From positions 1 through 9,035 of the forward strand of contig JASHYD010000452.1 of NCBI GenBank assembly GCA_030043175.1: a stretch of DNA of 9,035 nt. The letters run 5' to 3'. Below are positions 1-6,543 of the stretch, piece after piece. The translations under genes were made by a program, and so were the position numbers. The notes under the pieces were generated by a model that had not been told where the DNA came from, made no database searches, and worked only from the letters and a program-made list of their open reading frames with translations. This DNA is from Xanthobacteraceae bacterium. GTDB taxonomy: Bacteria > Pseudomonadota > Alphaproteobacteria > Rhizobiales > Xanthobacteraceae. Within the stretch, counting starts at the first letter, position 1, and the number at the start of each line of letters is the position of its first letter.

Positions 1-375
1 GGGCCGCGGATCGAGCCGGCGGATATGGTCAATCGCCTTTTGTATGGCGTCGAGGGAGCCCGATGAAGAGGTCTGCGCGGTCGCCACCCAGAACCGCTCG
101 ACCTCCCGCTGATAGCCTTCCAGCCGATGGCCAAAATAAGCGGCCTCGTCGAGGTCGCCTTTAGGGTAGACGAAAACCGGCAGATAGCGGCTGACCCCCA
201 TGGCATCCATGTAGTCAAAGAAGAGAGCGCGGTGGCCGCCGAGCAGGTATTGCACATTGTGTTTGGACGTCGCGACAAGCACGTCGAGCCCGGACTCGTC
301 CATCAGACGATCGAGCCGGCCGGCATCAAACGGGACGTGCGAGCCGAGATGCGACGGCTTAGCTGTTGTGAGCAT
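1..375 (-). CDS. M24-family metallopeptidase (Xaa-Pro aminopeptidase/creatinase-like), N-terminal part, runs off left edge
   Basis: The minus strand is open from the left edge to an ATG at 375, giving about 125 residues of N-terminus. The translation has the pattern of the creatinase N-terminal domain that precedes the pita-bread metallopeptidase fold: an opening RLDRLMDESGLDVLVATS, then KHNVQYLLGGHRALFFDYMD, then RYLPVFVYPKGD. The catalytic M24 domain, with its metal ligands, lies outside the window, so peptidase versus creatinase-like hydrolase cannot be decided. Two ATGs lie close together, at 381 and 375. The AGGAG at 384-388 sits 8 bases before 375 but only 2 before 381, so 375 is preferred. 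The gene is divergent from the Fe-S gene that starts at 782 and shares an intergenic region with it. Family call is fairly sure; substrate is unknown. Confidence 0.82.
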   Translation of the reverse strand, partial: MLTTAKPSHLGSHVPFDAGRLDRLMDESGLDVLVATSKHNVQYLLGGHRALFFDYMDAMGVSRYLPVFVYPKGDLDEAAYFGHRLEGYQREVERFWVATAQTSSSGSLDAIQKAIDHIRRLDPRP

Positions 376-383
376 ATTCATCG

Positions 384-388
384 CTCCT
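384..388 (-). promoter_or_regulatory. Ribosome binding site that decides the M24 gene start
   Basis: AGGAG on the minus strand is 8 bases before the ATG at 375 and only 2 bases before the ATG at 381. The spacing favours the downstream ATG. Confidence 0.6.
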
Positions 389-594
389 CTGGCGCGTCGT
401 GGCGCACGGCGTGCTGTCAGGCGGCACAGCGCAATCCGCCAATCGGCGGCGTAACACGCTTCGTCATTGCGCCTACTCGCTGCGCGGCGGTTTCAGCCGA
501 CCCAGCCTATCCACAGTAGTTAAGGCGGAAACGAGACAGGGTCCAATATGTTTCTAATCCCCGTTCAAAACAAGTGAATGGCCTCGCCGGGGAG

Positions 595-621
595 CGGACC
601 ATCCGACCGCGTTACGGTCCG
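595..621. repeat. Inverted repeat in the divergent promoter region
   Basis: CGGACC (595-600) and GGTCCG (616-621) form a perfect 6-base inverted repeat with a 15-base spacer. It lies about 100 bases upstream of the predicted promoter of the Fe-S gene. It could be an operator or chance in GC-rich DNA; no factor can be named. Confidence 0.3.
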
Positions 622-720
622 TGCCCGAAGCGACGGGGACGACCGGACCCGGCTTTCTGCGGCAATGGCACTCATCTCAAGCTTTTGTTGCGGTGGTCAT
701 CGACCAGCTCCGCGCTCCCG

Positions 721-748
721 TTGCCGAAGCAGCTGAACCGCGTACAAT
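721..748 (+). promoter_or_regulatory. Predicted sigma70-type promoter of the Fe-S/quinohemoprotein unit
   Basis: TTGCCG (721-726), a 16-base spacer and TACAAT (743-748) match the -35 and -10 consensus in 4 and 5 of 6 positions. Transcription would start near 755, leaving a leader of about 27 bases before the ATG at 782. This placement argues against the in-frame GTG at 749, which directly abuts the -10 box. Confidence 0.5.
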
Positions 749-781
749 GTGTTTAGCCAATCAACCGCCGGACGTTTGCCC

Positions 782-2107
782 ATGAGCAATTTCTTTGAGG
801 ACGCGCTGACGGGCCGGGTCGAGGAGATCATAGACGCCTGTACGCGGTGCGGGAAATGCGTGGAGGTCTGCCCGGTCAGGACGCCGGCCGGCGTGACGGC
901 TTCGGCGCATGAGGTGGTCTCCGGTGTGATCGATATCCTGCGCAACGGCGACGGCCCCGAAGCATCGCGGCGTTGGGCATCCACTTGCATGCTCACCGGA
1001 GATTGCATCGCTGCCTGCGATTACGGCGTCAATCCGCGGTTGATGCTCACAATGGCCCGTTTGGCGATGGCCAAGGCAGAGACCGAGCCGCGCGAGCAGC
1101 GCCGGCGCGGCGTGGAGGCCTTTCGCAAGCTCAGCCGTGATGTCACGGTCGAGTCGCGCATGCAGCTTGAGGATGACCTTTTGGCGCGGCTCGGCCAGAA
1201 CACCGCTGCGGCCGAGGGCGTGCACGCAAACGCAGCGCCGACGCCGGATTTCGTGTTCTATACCGGATGTAATTTATTAAAGACGCCGCATATCGCACTG
1301 TTGGCGCTCGATATCATGGATGCACTTGGCGTGCGCTATCAGGTCATGGGCGGGCCGACCCACTGCTGCGGCATCGGCCAGTTGCGGACCGGAGACACAG
1401 CGGTTTCCGCCAACATGGCGGAAACCACCCTCAAGAAGCTCGCCCGTTGCGGGCAGGTGCTGACGTGGTGCGCAAGCTGTCAGGTCCAATTCACCGAAGT
1501 GATGCTGCCGGCCTATGAACGGCAGGTCGGCGGCCGTCCCTTCGAGATGACGCCGTTCATGCGTTATCTCGTAAGCCGCCTCGACGACTTGCAACCTTTA
1601 TTGCGCCTGCCGGTGCCGATGCGCGTGGCGCTGCACCGTCATCCAGGCCTTCCGGGTGTGGTCGAAGCCGCCGTCGCCCTCCTCACCGCCGTACCGGGCA
1701 TCGAGCTTGTCGATCTCGGCCAGCCCGCAGTCGGGCTGATGAGTAATGCGCTGCGGACGTTGCCGGAATTCAAAAAGAAGCTTCAGCTTGCTGAACTCGA
1801 AGCTGCGCGCGACGCCGGCATCGATGCGCTGGTCGCCGTGTACCACGTCGATCACCGCGAGCTATGCGCCCATGAGCGCGACTGGCCATTCCGGATCATC
1901 AATGTGCTTGAGGTGGTGGGCGCTAGCATGGGCATTGCCTACCCGGACCACTACAAGCGGCTAAAGCTGCTCCAAGACGTCGAGCTCATGATGGCGGACT
2001 GCCGCGATCTTCTCGCCCATCACGGGATCACCGAAGAAGCCGCACGGGCCTCCATCAGGGCCATGCTCGACGAGCAGCCACTGCCGCTTCAGCACCGGCT
2101 ACAATAA
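782..2107 (+). CDS. Iron-sulfur protein with 4Fe-4S dicluster and CCG domains (HdrB/GlcF/GlpC type)
   Basis: The predicted 441-residue soluble protein carries electrons through Fe-S clusters, by homology to subunits of heterodisulfide reductase, glycolate oxidase (GlcF) and glycerol-3-phosphate dehydrogenase (GlpC). The first ferredoxin motif is complete: C20, C23, C26, C30-P. The second has only C69, C75 and C79, with T72 in the second Cys position and D80 instead of Pro. A complete CCG motif follows (C163, C195-C196, C230-x2-C233), with 31 and 33 residues between the Cys groups. The second CCG repeat (about 282-365) has lost its Cys ligands: HRHPG stands at 285-289 and YHVDH at 354-358, where CxxC is expected. 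No flavoprotein partner is next to it, which is unusual for the family. The start at 782 is preferred because a promoter-like element occupies 721-748; an in-frame GTG at 749 is the alternative. The quinohemoprotein gene follows after 43 bases, so cotranscription is likely. Fold is sure; reaction is unknown. Confidence 0.88.
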   Translation: MSNFFEDALTGRVEEIIDACTRCGKCVEVCPVRTPAGVTASAHEVVSGVIDILRNGDGPEASRRWASTCMLTGDCIAACDYGVNPRLMLTMARLAMAKAETEPREQRRRGVEAFRKLSRDVTVESRMQLEDDLLARLGQNTAAAEGVHANAAPTPDFVFYTGCNLLKTPHIALLALDIMDALGVRYQVMGGPTHCCGIGQLRTGDTAVSANMAETTLKKLARCGQVLTWCASCQVQFTEVMLPAYERQVGGRPFEMTPFMRYLVSRLDDLQPLLRLPVPMRVALHRHPGLPGVVEAAVALLTAVPGIELVDLGQPAVGLMSNALRTLPEFKKKLQLAELEAARDAGIDALVAVYHVDHRELCAHERDWPFRIINVLEVVGASMGIAYPDHYKRLKLLQDVELMMADCRDLLAHHGITEEAARASIRAMLDEQPLPLQHRLQ

Positions 2108-2150
2108 ACGACCGCTTGATACACCTTGACGAAACGCCTGAGGAGCGACC

Positions 2151-4331
2151 ATGCCGTCGATCGCAGCAGCCGGAAAACAGCGATATTTCCCTTCGCGCGT
2201 TGCGGCCTTGAGCGGCCCCCTGCAGGTGCGCCGCATCCTGCCGGCCGCGGCTGCGGTCGCCTTGCTCGTTTTTCTGCCAAGCGCCGGCGGCCAGCCTCTG
2301 ACCAATCCGAGCTACACGCGTGAGCAGGCCGTACGCGGCAAGGCCGTCTATCCGGTCGCGTGCGCCTCCTGCCATGGCGCGAACCTCGACAACGGTGAGT
2401 CCGCGCCGCCCCTCAAGGGCGTCAGGTTCCGGCAGCGCTGGGGCCGGCAGTCGGTCGAGGCAATCTTCACCTATATCGGCAGCAAAATGCCGCCGGCACG
2501 GCCCGGCTCGCTCGGCGACGCCGCGACCGCAGCACTCGTTGCCTATCTGCTTCAGGAAAATGCCCTGCAGCCCGGCTCGGAAGAGCTGCCCGCCGATCCG
2601 GTCGCACTGCGGGCGATGCTGTTCCCGTCGAGTTCTGCCAATGCCGGTAACGGTCTGACGGCCGGGATCAGTTTGCCGCCGCCACCCGCCCGCGGCAATC
2701 CGCTCGACAAGATTACGCCGGTCACCGACGCGATGCTGGCCCGCGTGCCCGATGGCGACTGGCTGACCTGGCGGCGCGGCCACGACTCCACCGGTTTTTC
2801 ACCGCTCAAGGCAATCACCAAGGACAATGTGCGCCACCTGCGATCCGCTTGGTCGTGGTCGTTGCCAAACGGGCCGAACGAGGCGACGCCGCTGGTTCAT
2901 GACGGCGTGCTGTTCGTACACGCCTTCGGCGATCAGGTGCAGGCACTCGATGCCGCCACGGGAGACCTGTTGTGGCAATATTCGCGGCGGCTGCCGCGCG
3001 AGGCGGTGCCATCGGTCAAGCGCGCCATCGCAATCTATGGCGACCGGCTCTACGTGCCGACTTCCGACGTGCATGTGGTAGCGCTCGACGTCAAAACCGG
3101 CAATGTGCTGTGGGATCAGGAGATCGCCGAGCGCAAGGACGGCTTTGCCCTGACCGGCGGGCCACTGGTTGCCAAGGGCAAGGTGATGGTGGGCACCACC
3201 GGCCGCGCGCCCGGCGGCAATATGATCGTTGCCCTTGATGCGGCGACCGGCAAGGAGGCGTGGCGATTCCATGCGATCGCGCGTCCGGGCGAGCCAGGCG
3301 GCAACAGTTGGAACGGCATGCCGCTCGACAAGCGCAACGGCGCCTCGGTGTGGATTCCCGGTAGCTACGATGCCGACCTCAACCTGGCGTTTTTCGGGCC
3401 GGCGCAGACTTACGACACCGCGCCGCTGCGAAACCCGAGCGGCGAGCCAGGCACCACCAATGACGCGCTCTACACGGATTCCACGGTGGCGCTCGATCCC
3501 GACACTGGAAAGCTGGTCTGGCACTTCCAGCACCAAAACAATGATCAGTGGGATTTCGATTGGGCCTTCGAGCGGGCACTCATCAAGCTGCCGCTGTTCG
3601 GCGAGAGCCGCACCGTGGTGGTGACCGGCGGTAAGCAGGCGATCTTCGACACGCTCGACGCCGCGAACGGCCTCTACGCAGCCTCGTTCGATCTCGGCCT
3701 GCAGAATGTCGTGACCTCGATCGATCCGAAGACCGGCGCAAAAAAAATCGATCTCAGGCTGGTGCCGGGCGACGGCGAGGCCAAGTTCGTGTGTCCGCAC
3801 GCGGGCGGCGCGCGGTCATGGCTGCCGACCTCCTACGATCCCGCCACCAGGCTCGTCTATATCCCGCTGGTGGAGTCTTGCATGGACCTGACGCCCGTGC
3901 CGGCCGGCGAACGGGGCAGCCTCTCAACCGGCGTGCGCTGGACGCTGCGTCCGCGCCCCGACAGCGACGGCCGCTACGGCCGCCTCCAGGCAGTCAATAT
4001 CGAGACCAGGCAGGTCGCCTGGGTGACGCGCCAGCGCGCGCCGCAGACGACCGGCGTGCTGGCAACCGCCGGCGGCGTGGTGTTCGCGGGAGCGCTCGAC
4101 CGCGTGTTCTCAGCCTACGATTCCGCGACCGGCGCGCAACTGTGGAAGACGCGGCTCAACGACGTGCCGAACTCCTCACCGATCAGCTACATGGTCGATG
4201 GCAAGCAATACATTGCCCTCACGGTGGGCAATGGCGGCGCCCAGGCAACGACCTTCCCGGCGCTGGTGCCCGAAATCCAGAATCCGCCCGACCGAGGTGC
4301 GGCGCTTTGGGTCTTCGACCTGGCGGAGTGA
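2151..4331 (+). CDS. Quinohemoprotein: N-terminal cytochrome c fused to PQQ-dependent dehydrogenase-type beta-propeller
   Basis: This 726-residue exported protein probably oxidises an alcohol, sugar or similar substrate in the periplasm and passes electrons from PQQ to its own heme. A hydrophobic stretch at about 29-47, after R27-R28, is a signal peptide or membrane anchor. The cytochrome c domain (about 57-137) has C71-A-S-C74-H75 and a likely axial Met at M113. The propeller (about 200-726) shows repeated blade motifs such as ALDAATGDLLW (265-275) and ALDAATGKEAW (361-371). By alignment in my head to methanol dehydrogenase, the catalytic Asp is D468 in DQWDFDW, K495 replaces the PQQ-contacting Arg, Q419 replaces the calcium-ligand Asn, and A353 replaces the ligand Glu. 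D470 gives a D-x-D. The vicinal Cys-Cys pair is absent. The order cytochrome then propeller is as in polyvinyl alcohol dehydrogenases, opposite to type II quinohemoprotein alcohol dehydrogenases. The ATG has AGGAG 5 bases upstream; a GTG at 2226 would give a shorter signal peptide but lacks a site. No PQQ synthesis genes are in view. Substrate is unknown. Confidence 0.92.
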   Translation: MPSIAAAGKQRYFPSRVAALSGPLQVRRILPAAAAVALLVFLPSAGGQPLTNPSYTREQAVRGKAVYPVACASCHGANLDNGESAPPLKGVRFRQRWGRQSVEAIFTYIGSKMPPARPGSLGDAATAALVAYLLQENALQPGSEELPADPVALRAMLFPSSSANAGNGLTAGISLPPPPARGNPLDKITPVTDAMLARVPDGDWLTWRRGHDSTGFSPLKAITKDNVRHLRSAWSWSLPNGPNEATPLVHDGVLFVHAFGDQVQALDAATGDLLWQYSRRLPREAVPSVKRAIAIYGDRLYVPTSDVHVVALDVKTGNVLWDQEIAERKDGFALTGGPLVAKGKVMVGTTGRAPGGNMIVALDAATGKEAWRFHAIARPGEPGGNSWNGMPLDKRNGASVWIPGSYDADLNLAFFGPAQTYDTAPLRNPSGEPGTTNDALYTDSTVALDPDTGKLVWHFQHQNNDQWDFDWAFERALIKLPLFGESRTVVVTGGKQAIFDTLDAANGLYAASFDLGLQNVVTSIDPKTGAKKIDLRLVPGDGEAKFVCPHAGGARSWLPTSYDPATRLVYIPLVESCMDLTPVPAGERGSLSTGVRWTLRPRPDSDGRYGRLQAVNIETRQVAWVTRQRAPQTTGVLATAGGVVFAGALDRVFSAYDSATGAQLWKTRLNDVPNSSPISYMVDGKQYIALTVGNGGAQATTFPALVPEIQNPPDRGAALWVFDLAE

Positions 4332-4349
4332 AAGCACACGCGGGTTAAG

Positions 4350-4388
4350 GACCGGCGCGTTGTTGGCTTAGATTACCAACCGCCGGTC
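4350..4388. terminator. Bidirectional hairpin terminator between convergent genes
   Basis: GACCGGCG (4350-4357) pairs perfectly with CGCCGGTC (4381-4388). Inside it, GTTGG (4362-4366) pairs with CCAAC (4376-4380), so a 13-base-pair stem forms with one 4-base bulge and a 9-base loop. It lies 19 bases after the quinohemoprotein stop and 75 bases beyond the receptor stop on the other strand. The flanking T-tracts are short on both strands (ACTTTC on plus), so it is not a textbook intrinsic terminator. Position and stability still favour termination or 3'-end protection for both convergent transcripts. Confidence 0.6.
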
Positions 4389-4463
4389 ACTTTCGCCACG
4401 CCAGGGATCGCATACAATCGGACGATCTCGCCAGCGACAAGCCTGTTTCGGTCCACGCTGTGC

Positions 4464-5444
4464 CTACTGCCCGACGGCGCCCGCGAATTTCGCCACTTGC
4501 GCCCATTTTTCGATGTCATTGCGCAAGAAGACGTCAAGCTCTGCGGGGGTCATCTTCATGGGAGTCGCCCCCTGGCGGTCCCACGCATCGACGATCTCCG
4601 GGCGGGAGATGGTGTCGTTGACGGCCGCGTTGAGCTTGTCGACGATTGCCTTCGGCGTGCCCGCCGGCGCCATCAGGCCAAGCCAAATGGTCGCCTCGAA
4701 GCCGGGCACGCCCGCCTCCGCGATGGTCGGGACATCGGGCAGCACCTTGGACCGCGTGGTTGCCGTGGTGCCCAGCGCACGCACCTGGCCGGCTTGGACG
4801 TTTGGCGCCATGACGGTGATGGCGTCGAACATCATCTCGATATGCCCGCCGATGACGGCGTTACGGGCATCGCCCGCCGCCCGGTGCGGCACATGGACGA
4901 TGTTGGTGCCGGTCATCTTCTTGAACAGTTCGGCGGCCAGGTGGTAGGGCGTGCCGGTGCCCGCCGAGGCATAATTGAGCGCGCCGGGCTTGGCCTTGGC
5001 GAGCGCAATCAGCTCCTTAAGGTTTTTGGCCGGCAGCGAAGGATGGACCACGAGGACGAGCTCGGAATAGTTAAGCGCCGCGACGGGCACGAAGTCGCGC
5101 ATCAGTACGTAGGGCCGGTGCGGGTAGAGCGTCTCGTCGGCGGTAAGCGAGTTCGAAATGGTGAGCAGGGTGTAGCCGTCAGGTGCAGATTTTGCGACGG
5201 CGTCGGCGCCGATGACCGACGCCGCCCCGGGACGATTTTCTACCACCACCGATTCTTTGAGGATGTCCCCCAGGAACTGGGCGAGCTGGCGACTGAACAC
5301 GTCGCCAGGGCCGCCGGCCCCAAAGGGCGCGATAATTTTGATCGGACGGTTCGGATAATCGGTTTGGGCCATTGCCGGCGCAGTGATCGCCGCAAGACCT
5401 GCAGCGAACGACGCAGCGAGGGCAAGGTTGCCAACATAGCACAT
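4464..5444 (-). CDS. Bug/TctC-family periplasmic solute-binding protein (tripartite tricarboxylate transporter type)
   Basis: The 326-residue product is a secreted solute receptor, of usual length for the Bug family, whose members bind carboxylates, amino acids or other small anions. The signal peptide ends at A24-M-A26, giving a mature start QTDYPNRPIKII. Family landmarks are YPNRPIKIIAPFGAGGPGD (30-48), VVENRPGAASVIGAD (67-81), APDGYTLL (87-94), LNYASAGTGTPYHLAAELF (156-174), NIVHVPHRAAGDA (181-193) and the LPDVPTIAEAGVPGFE segment (235-250). The ATG at 5444 has GGAGGA 6 bases upstream and is preferred. An in-frame ATG at 5471 would add nine residues, including K and R, giving a more classical signal-peptide n-region. 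No TctA or TctB membrane subunits are in the window, so it is an orphan receptor, as is common where this family is expanded. It lies downstream of the hydratase genes on the same strand, but 426 bases away. Ligand is unknown; a hydroxy- or dicarboxylate is a contextual guess. Confidence 0.93.
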   Translation of the reverse strand: MCYVGNLALAASFAAGLAAITAPAMAQTDYPNRPIKIIAPFGAGGPGDVFSRQLAQFLGDILKESVVVENRPGAASVIGADAVAKSAPDGYTLLTISNSLTADETLYPHRPYVLMRDFVPVAALNYSELVLVVHPSLPAKNLKELIALAKAKPGALNYASAGTGTPYHLAAELFKKMTGTNIVHVPHRAAGDARNAVIGGHIEMMFDAITVMAPNVQAGQVRALGTTATTRSKVLPDVPTIAEAGVPGFEATIWLGLMAPAGTPKAIVDKLNAAVNDTISRPEIVDAWDRQGATPMKMTPAELDVFLRNDIEKWAQVAKFAGAVGQ

Positions 5445-5450
5445 GGCTGT

Positions 5451-5456
5451 TCCTCC
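5451..5456 (-). promoter_or_regulatory. Strong ribosome binding site of the solute-binding protein gene
   Basis: GGAGGA on the minus strand lies 6 bases before the ATG at 5444. The upstream ATG at 5471 has only GGCGG one base away, which is poorly spaced, so this site favours 5444. Confidence 0.7.
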
Positions 5457-5637
5457 GCACCTGGTTTTCATTCCGCCGCGTGGCGGCCCTTTGCGTCGCC
5501 ATCCGGCGCGGCATTTTGCCTGGCCTTTTTCACCGAACGGAAGACGCCGACCAACCTGCTGAGAGAGATGTGCCGGCCAAGACCAAAATTGCCGTAAGGG
5601 TCCACTGGCGCATCTGATCTCGTGCAATGCAACAGAG

Positions 5638-5666
5638 GGCCGCCTCCTGCGGCCGGAGTTGGCCGC
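5638..5666. repeat. Triple GC-rich inverted repeat
   Basis: GGCCGC (5638-5643), GCGGCC (5649-5654) and GGCCGC again (5661-5666) allow two mutually exclusive 6-base-pair hairpins, with 5- and 6-base loops. No T-tract follows on the minus strand. Alternative pairing in a leader or an intergenic structure is possible; chance in GC-rich DNA cannot be excluded. Confidence 0.35.
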
Positions 5667-5681
5667 GCACAATCCCCGGGA

Positions 5682-5718
5682 GCTGTCAGCACCCGGCAAT
5701 TTTACCGCCGGCTGTCAG
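5682..5718. repeat. Direct repeat GCTGTCAG flanking a small hairpin
   Basis: GCTGTCAG occurs at 5682-5689 and 5711-5718, 29 bases apart. Between them, CCGGC (5693-5697) and GCCGG (5707-5711) form a 5-base-pair stem around an AT-rich 9-base loop. The first copy is also part of a 9-base palindrome (GCTG-T-CAGC). The layout resembles a regulator binding site upstream of the receptor gene, but no factor can be named. Confidence 0.3.
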
Positions 5719-5769
5719 AGGGTGCTCAAGACGGATTATCGCAGCGAAGGCCTGCCGCCACAATCGCCA

Positions 5770-5791
5770 TCAATCCTGCAGCGCGGATTGA
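5770..5791. repeat. Inverted repeat downstream of the hydratase operon
   Basis: TCAATCC (5770-5776) and GGATTGA (5785-5791) form a perfect 7-base-pair stem with an 8-base loop, about 80 bases after the hydratase beta stop. No U-rich tail follows on the minus strand, so a classical terminator is not shown. A 3'-end structure for the hydratase mRNA is the simplest reading. Confidence 0.35.
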
Positions 5792-5870
5792 GCGCAGCCA
5801 ATTCCGGGGCCCCCCGAAGCCAGCCGCCCGGTTCGCTTTCTCTCACCCGGGCTGCGGGTCGGAACAGATC

Positions 5871-6539
5871 TCAGATCACTTCCTGCGTTTTATCATCCGT
5901 CTCGCCGAAACGGCGCATCGTCGCGGGCCGCGTGCCTTCGTAGAGTCGGTCGAGCCCAGCCGCGATCTTTGCGTTTTCGCGTTCGAACAGGCTGTTGCCG
6001 TCAAGGTCGCTCTCGACGATGAACGGACCGAATTTTTCGACATCGAGCACCCACACGGCCTGGGCAATACCCAGCTCCTTGAGCCAGTACACCTCAGCAA
6101 CGCGCCTGATGCCGCGGCCCAGGAGGGCGCCCGTGCCGTAGCCGACGGTGGTCAGATAGATCGCCTCATTCGGGACGAAATGCGCGCGGTAGACGTCCGA
6201 GGTCATGCCGCCCTTGCCGATGATAATGTTGCAGCCGCTGATCCGGAACCAGTCGCCGAGCCACTTGGCGAAGCGGAACGACGCGGTCGCCGTGACGGCG
6301 CTGACCGCATAGGTGCCATTGGGCCTCGCAGCCGCCGCCGGCGAGCAGTGAAAATTGGCGGCGCCAAGCGTCTGTTTGCTGGCCGGCATGCCGGCGCCGT
6401 CGTCGATCGCATGCTGGTAGACGCGTTCGCGGGCCGTGAACACGCGCCCCGTCAGGTAGACGACGGTGCCGATCGCAAGCTTGCGCAGATCGGAGGTGGC
6501 GGCCGGAAGATCAAGGTGCGCGGTGAGAATTTCGCTCAT
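5871..6539 (-). CDS. Class I fumarase/tartrate-dehydratase-type hydro-lyase, beta (C-terminal) subunit
   Basis: The 222-residue protein matches the Fumerase_C domain, which forms the swivelling half of the active site of two-subunit [4Fe-4S] hydro-lyases (fumarase, L-tartrate dehydratase TtdB, mesaconase). Visible landmarks: GTVVYLTGRVFTARERVYQH (24-43), corresponding to the G-x-iyt-R-D-a-A-H motif; VSAVTATASFRF (79-90) where most relatives have G-P-T-T-S-x-R-M; the well-kept IIIGKGGM (105-112); and an acidic/aromatic segment VWVLDVEKFGPFIVE (162-176). The first two motifs depart from those of typical fumarases, so the substrate may differ. The ATG is 4 bases after the alpha stop and its GGAG (6547-6550) overlaps the end of the alpha gene, so the subunits are probably translationally coupled. 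The family is sure; fumarate versus tartrate or another hydroxy acid is open. Confidence 0.88.
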   Translation of the reverse strand: MSEILTAHLDLPAATSDLRKLAIGTVVYLTGRVFTARERVYQHAIDDGAGMPASKQTLGAANFHCSPAAAARPNGTYAVSAVTATASFRFAKWLGDWFRISGCNIIIGKGGMTSDVYRAHFVPNEAIYLTTVGYGTGALLGRGIRRVAEVYWLKELGIAQAVWVLDVEKFGPFIVESDLDGNSLFERENAKIAAGLDRLYEGTRPATMRRFGETDDKTQEVI

Positions 6540-6543
6540 ATCT

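Larger units (their letters stand above)
376..781. other. Divergent intergenic region between the M24 and Fe-S genes
   Basis: About 400 bases separate two divergent genes. The small open frames here have no protein-like composition and overlap promoter-like DNA. Visible structure: an inverted repeat CCGCC-AATC-GGCGG at 436-449, in the predicted leader of the M24 gene; an inverted repeat CGGACC/GGTCCG at 595-600 and 616-621; and a sigma70-like promoter for the plus-strand unit at 721-748. Both inverted repeats are possible operator or leader hairpins. I see no clear -35/-10 pair for the M24 gene. Confidence 0.5.
5445..5870. other. Gene-free region between the hydratase operon and the receptor gene, with several hairpins
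   Basis: These 426 bases carry no open frame with recognisable protein character; an apparent upstream extension of the receptor frame to 5699 reads as arginine- and glycine-rich noise. The region holds four inverted repeats (near 5475, 5638, 5693 and 5770), a pair of GCTGTCAG direct repeats (5682-5689 and 5711-5718), and a palindromic GC run near 5805. It must contain the 3' end of the hydratase transcript and probably the receptor promoter, but I cannot point to a convincing -35/-10 pair on the minus strand. Confidence 0.5.

Noticed and set aside
127..519. 130-codon plus-strand open frame
   Set aside because: It is antisense to the M24-family gene start and continues into the intergenic region. 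The minus-strand reading gives a convincing creatinase N-terminal domain.
2799..3800. 333-codon minus-strand open frame, with another at 2055-2783
   Set aside because: Both are antisense to the quinohemoprotein and the end of the Fe-S gene, with shadow-type composition. The sense products match known families along their whole length.
4497..5597. 366-codon plus-strand open frame
   Set aside because: It lies antisense to the solute-binding protein gene, whose product is unmistakable. Its own translation is His/Arg/Asp-rich with no motif, as expected for an antisense shadow in GC-rich DNA.
5445..5699. N-terminal extension of the receptor frame to 5699
   Set aside because: The extension is Arg/Gly/Ser-rich and would bury the signal peptide. 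A strong GGAGGA directly precedes the ATG at 5444.
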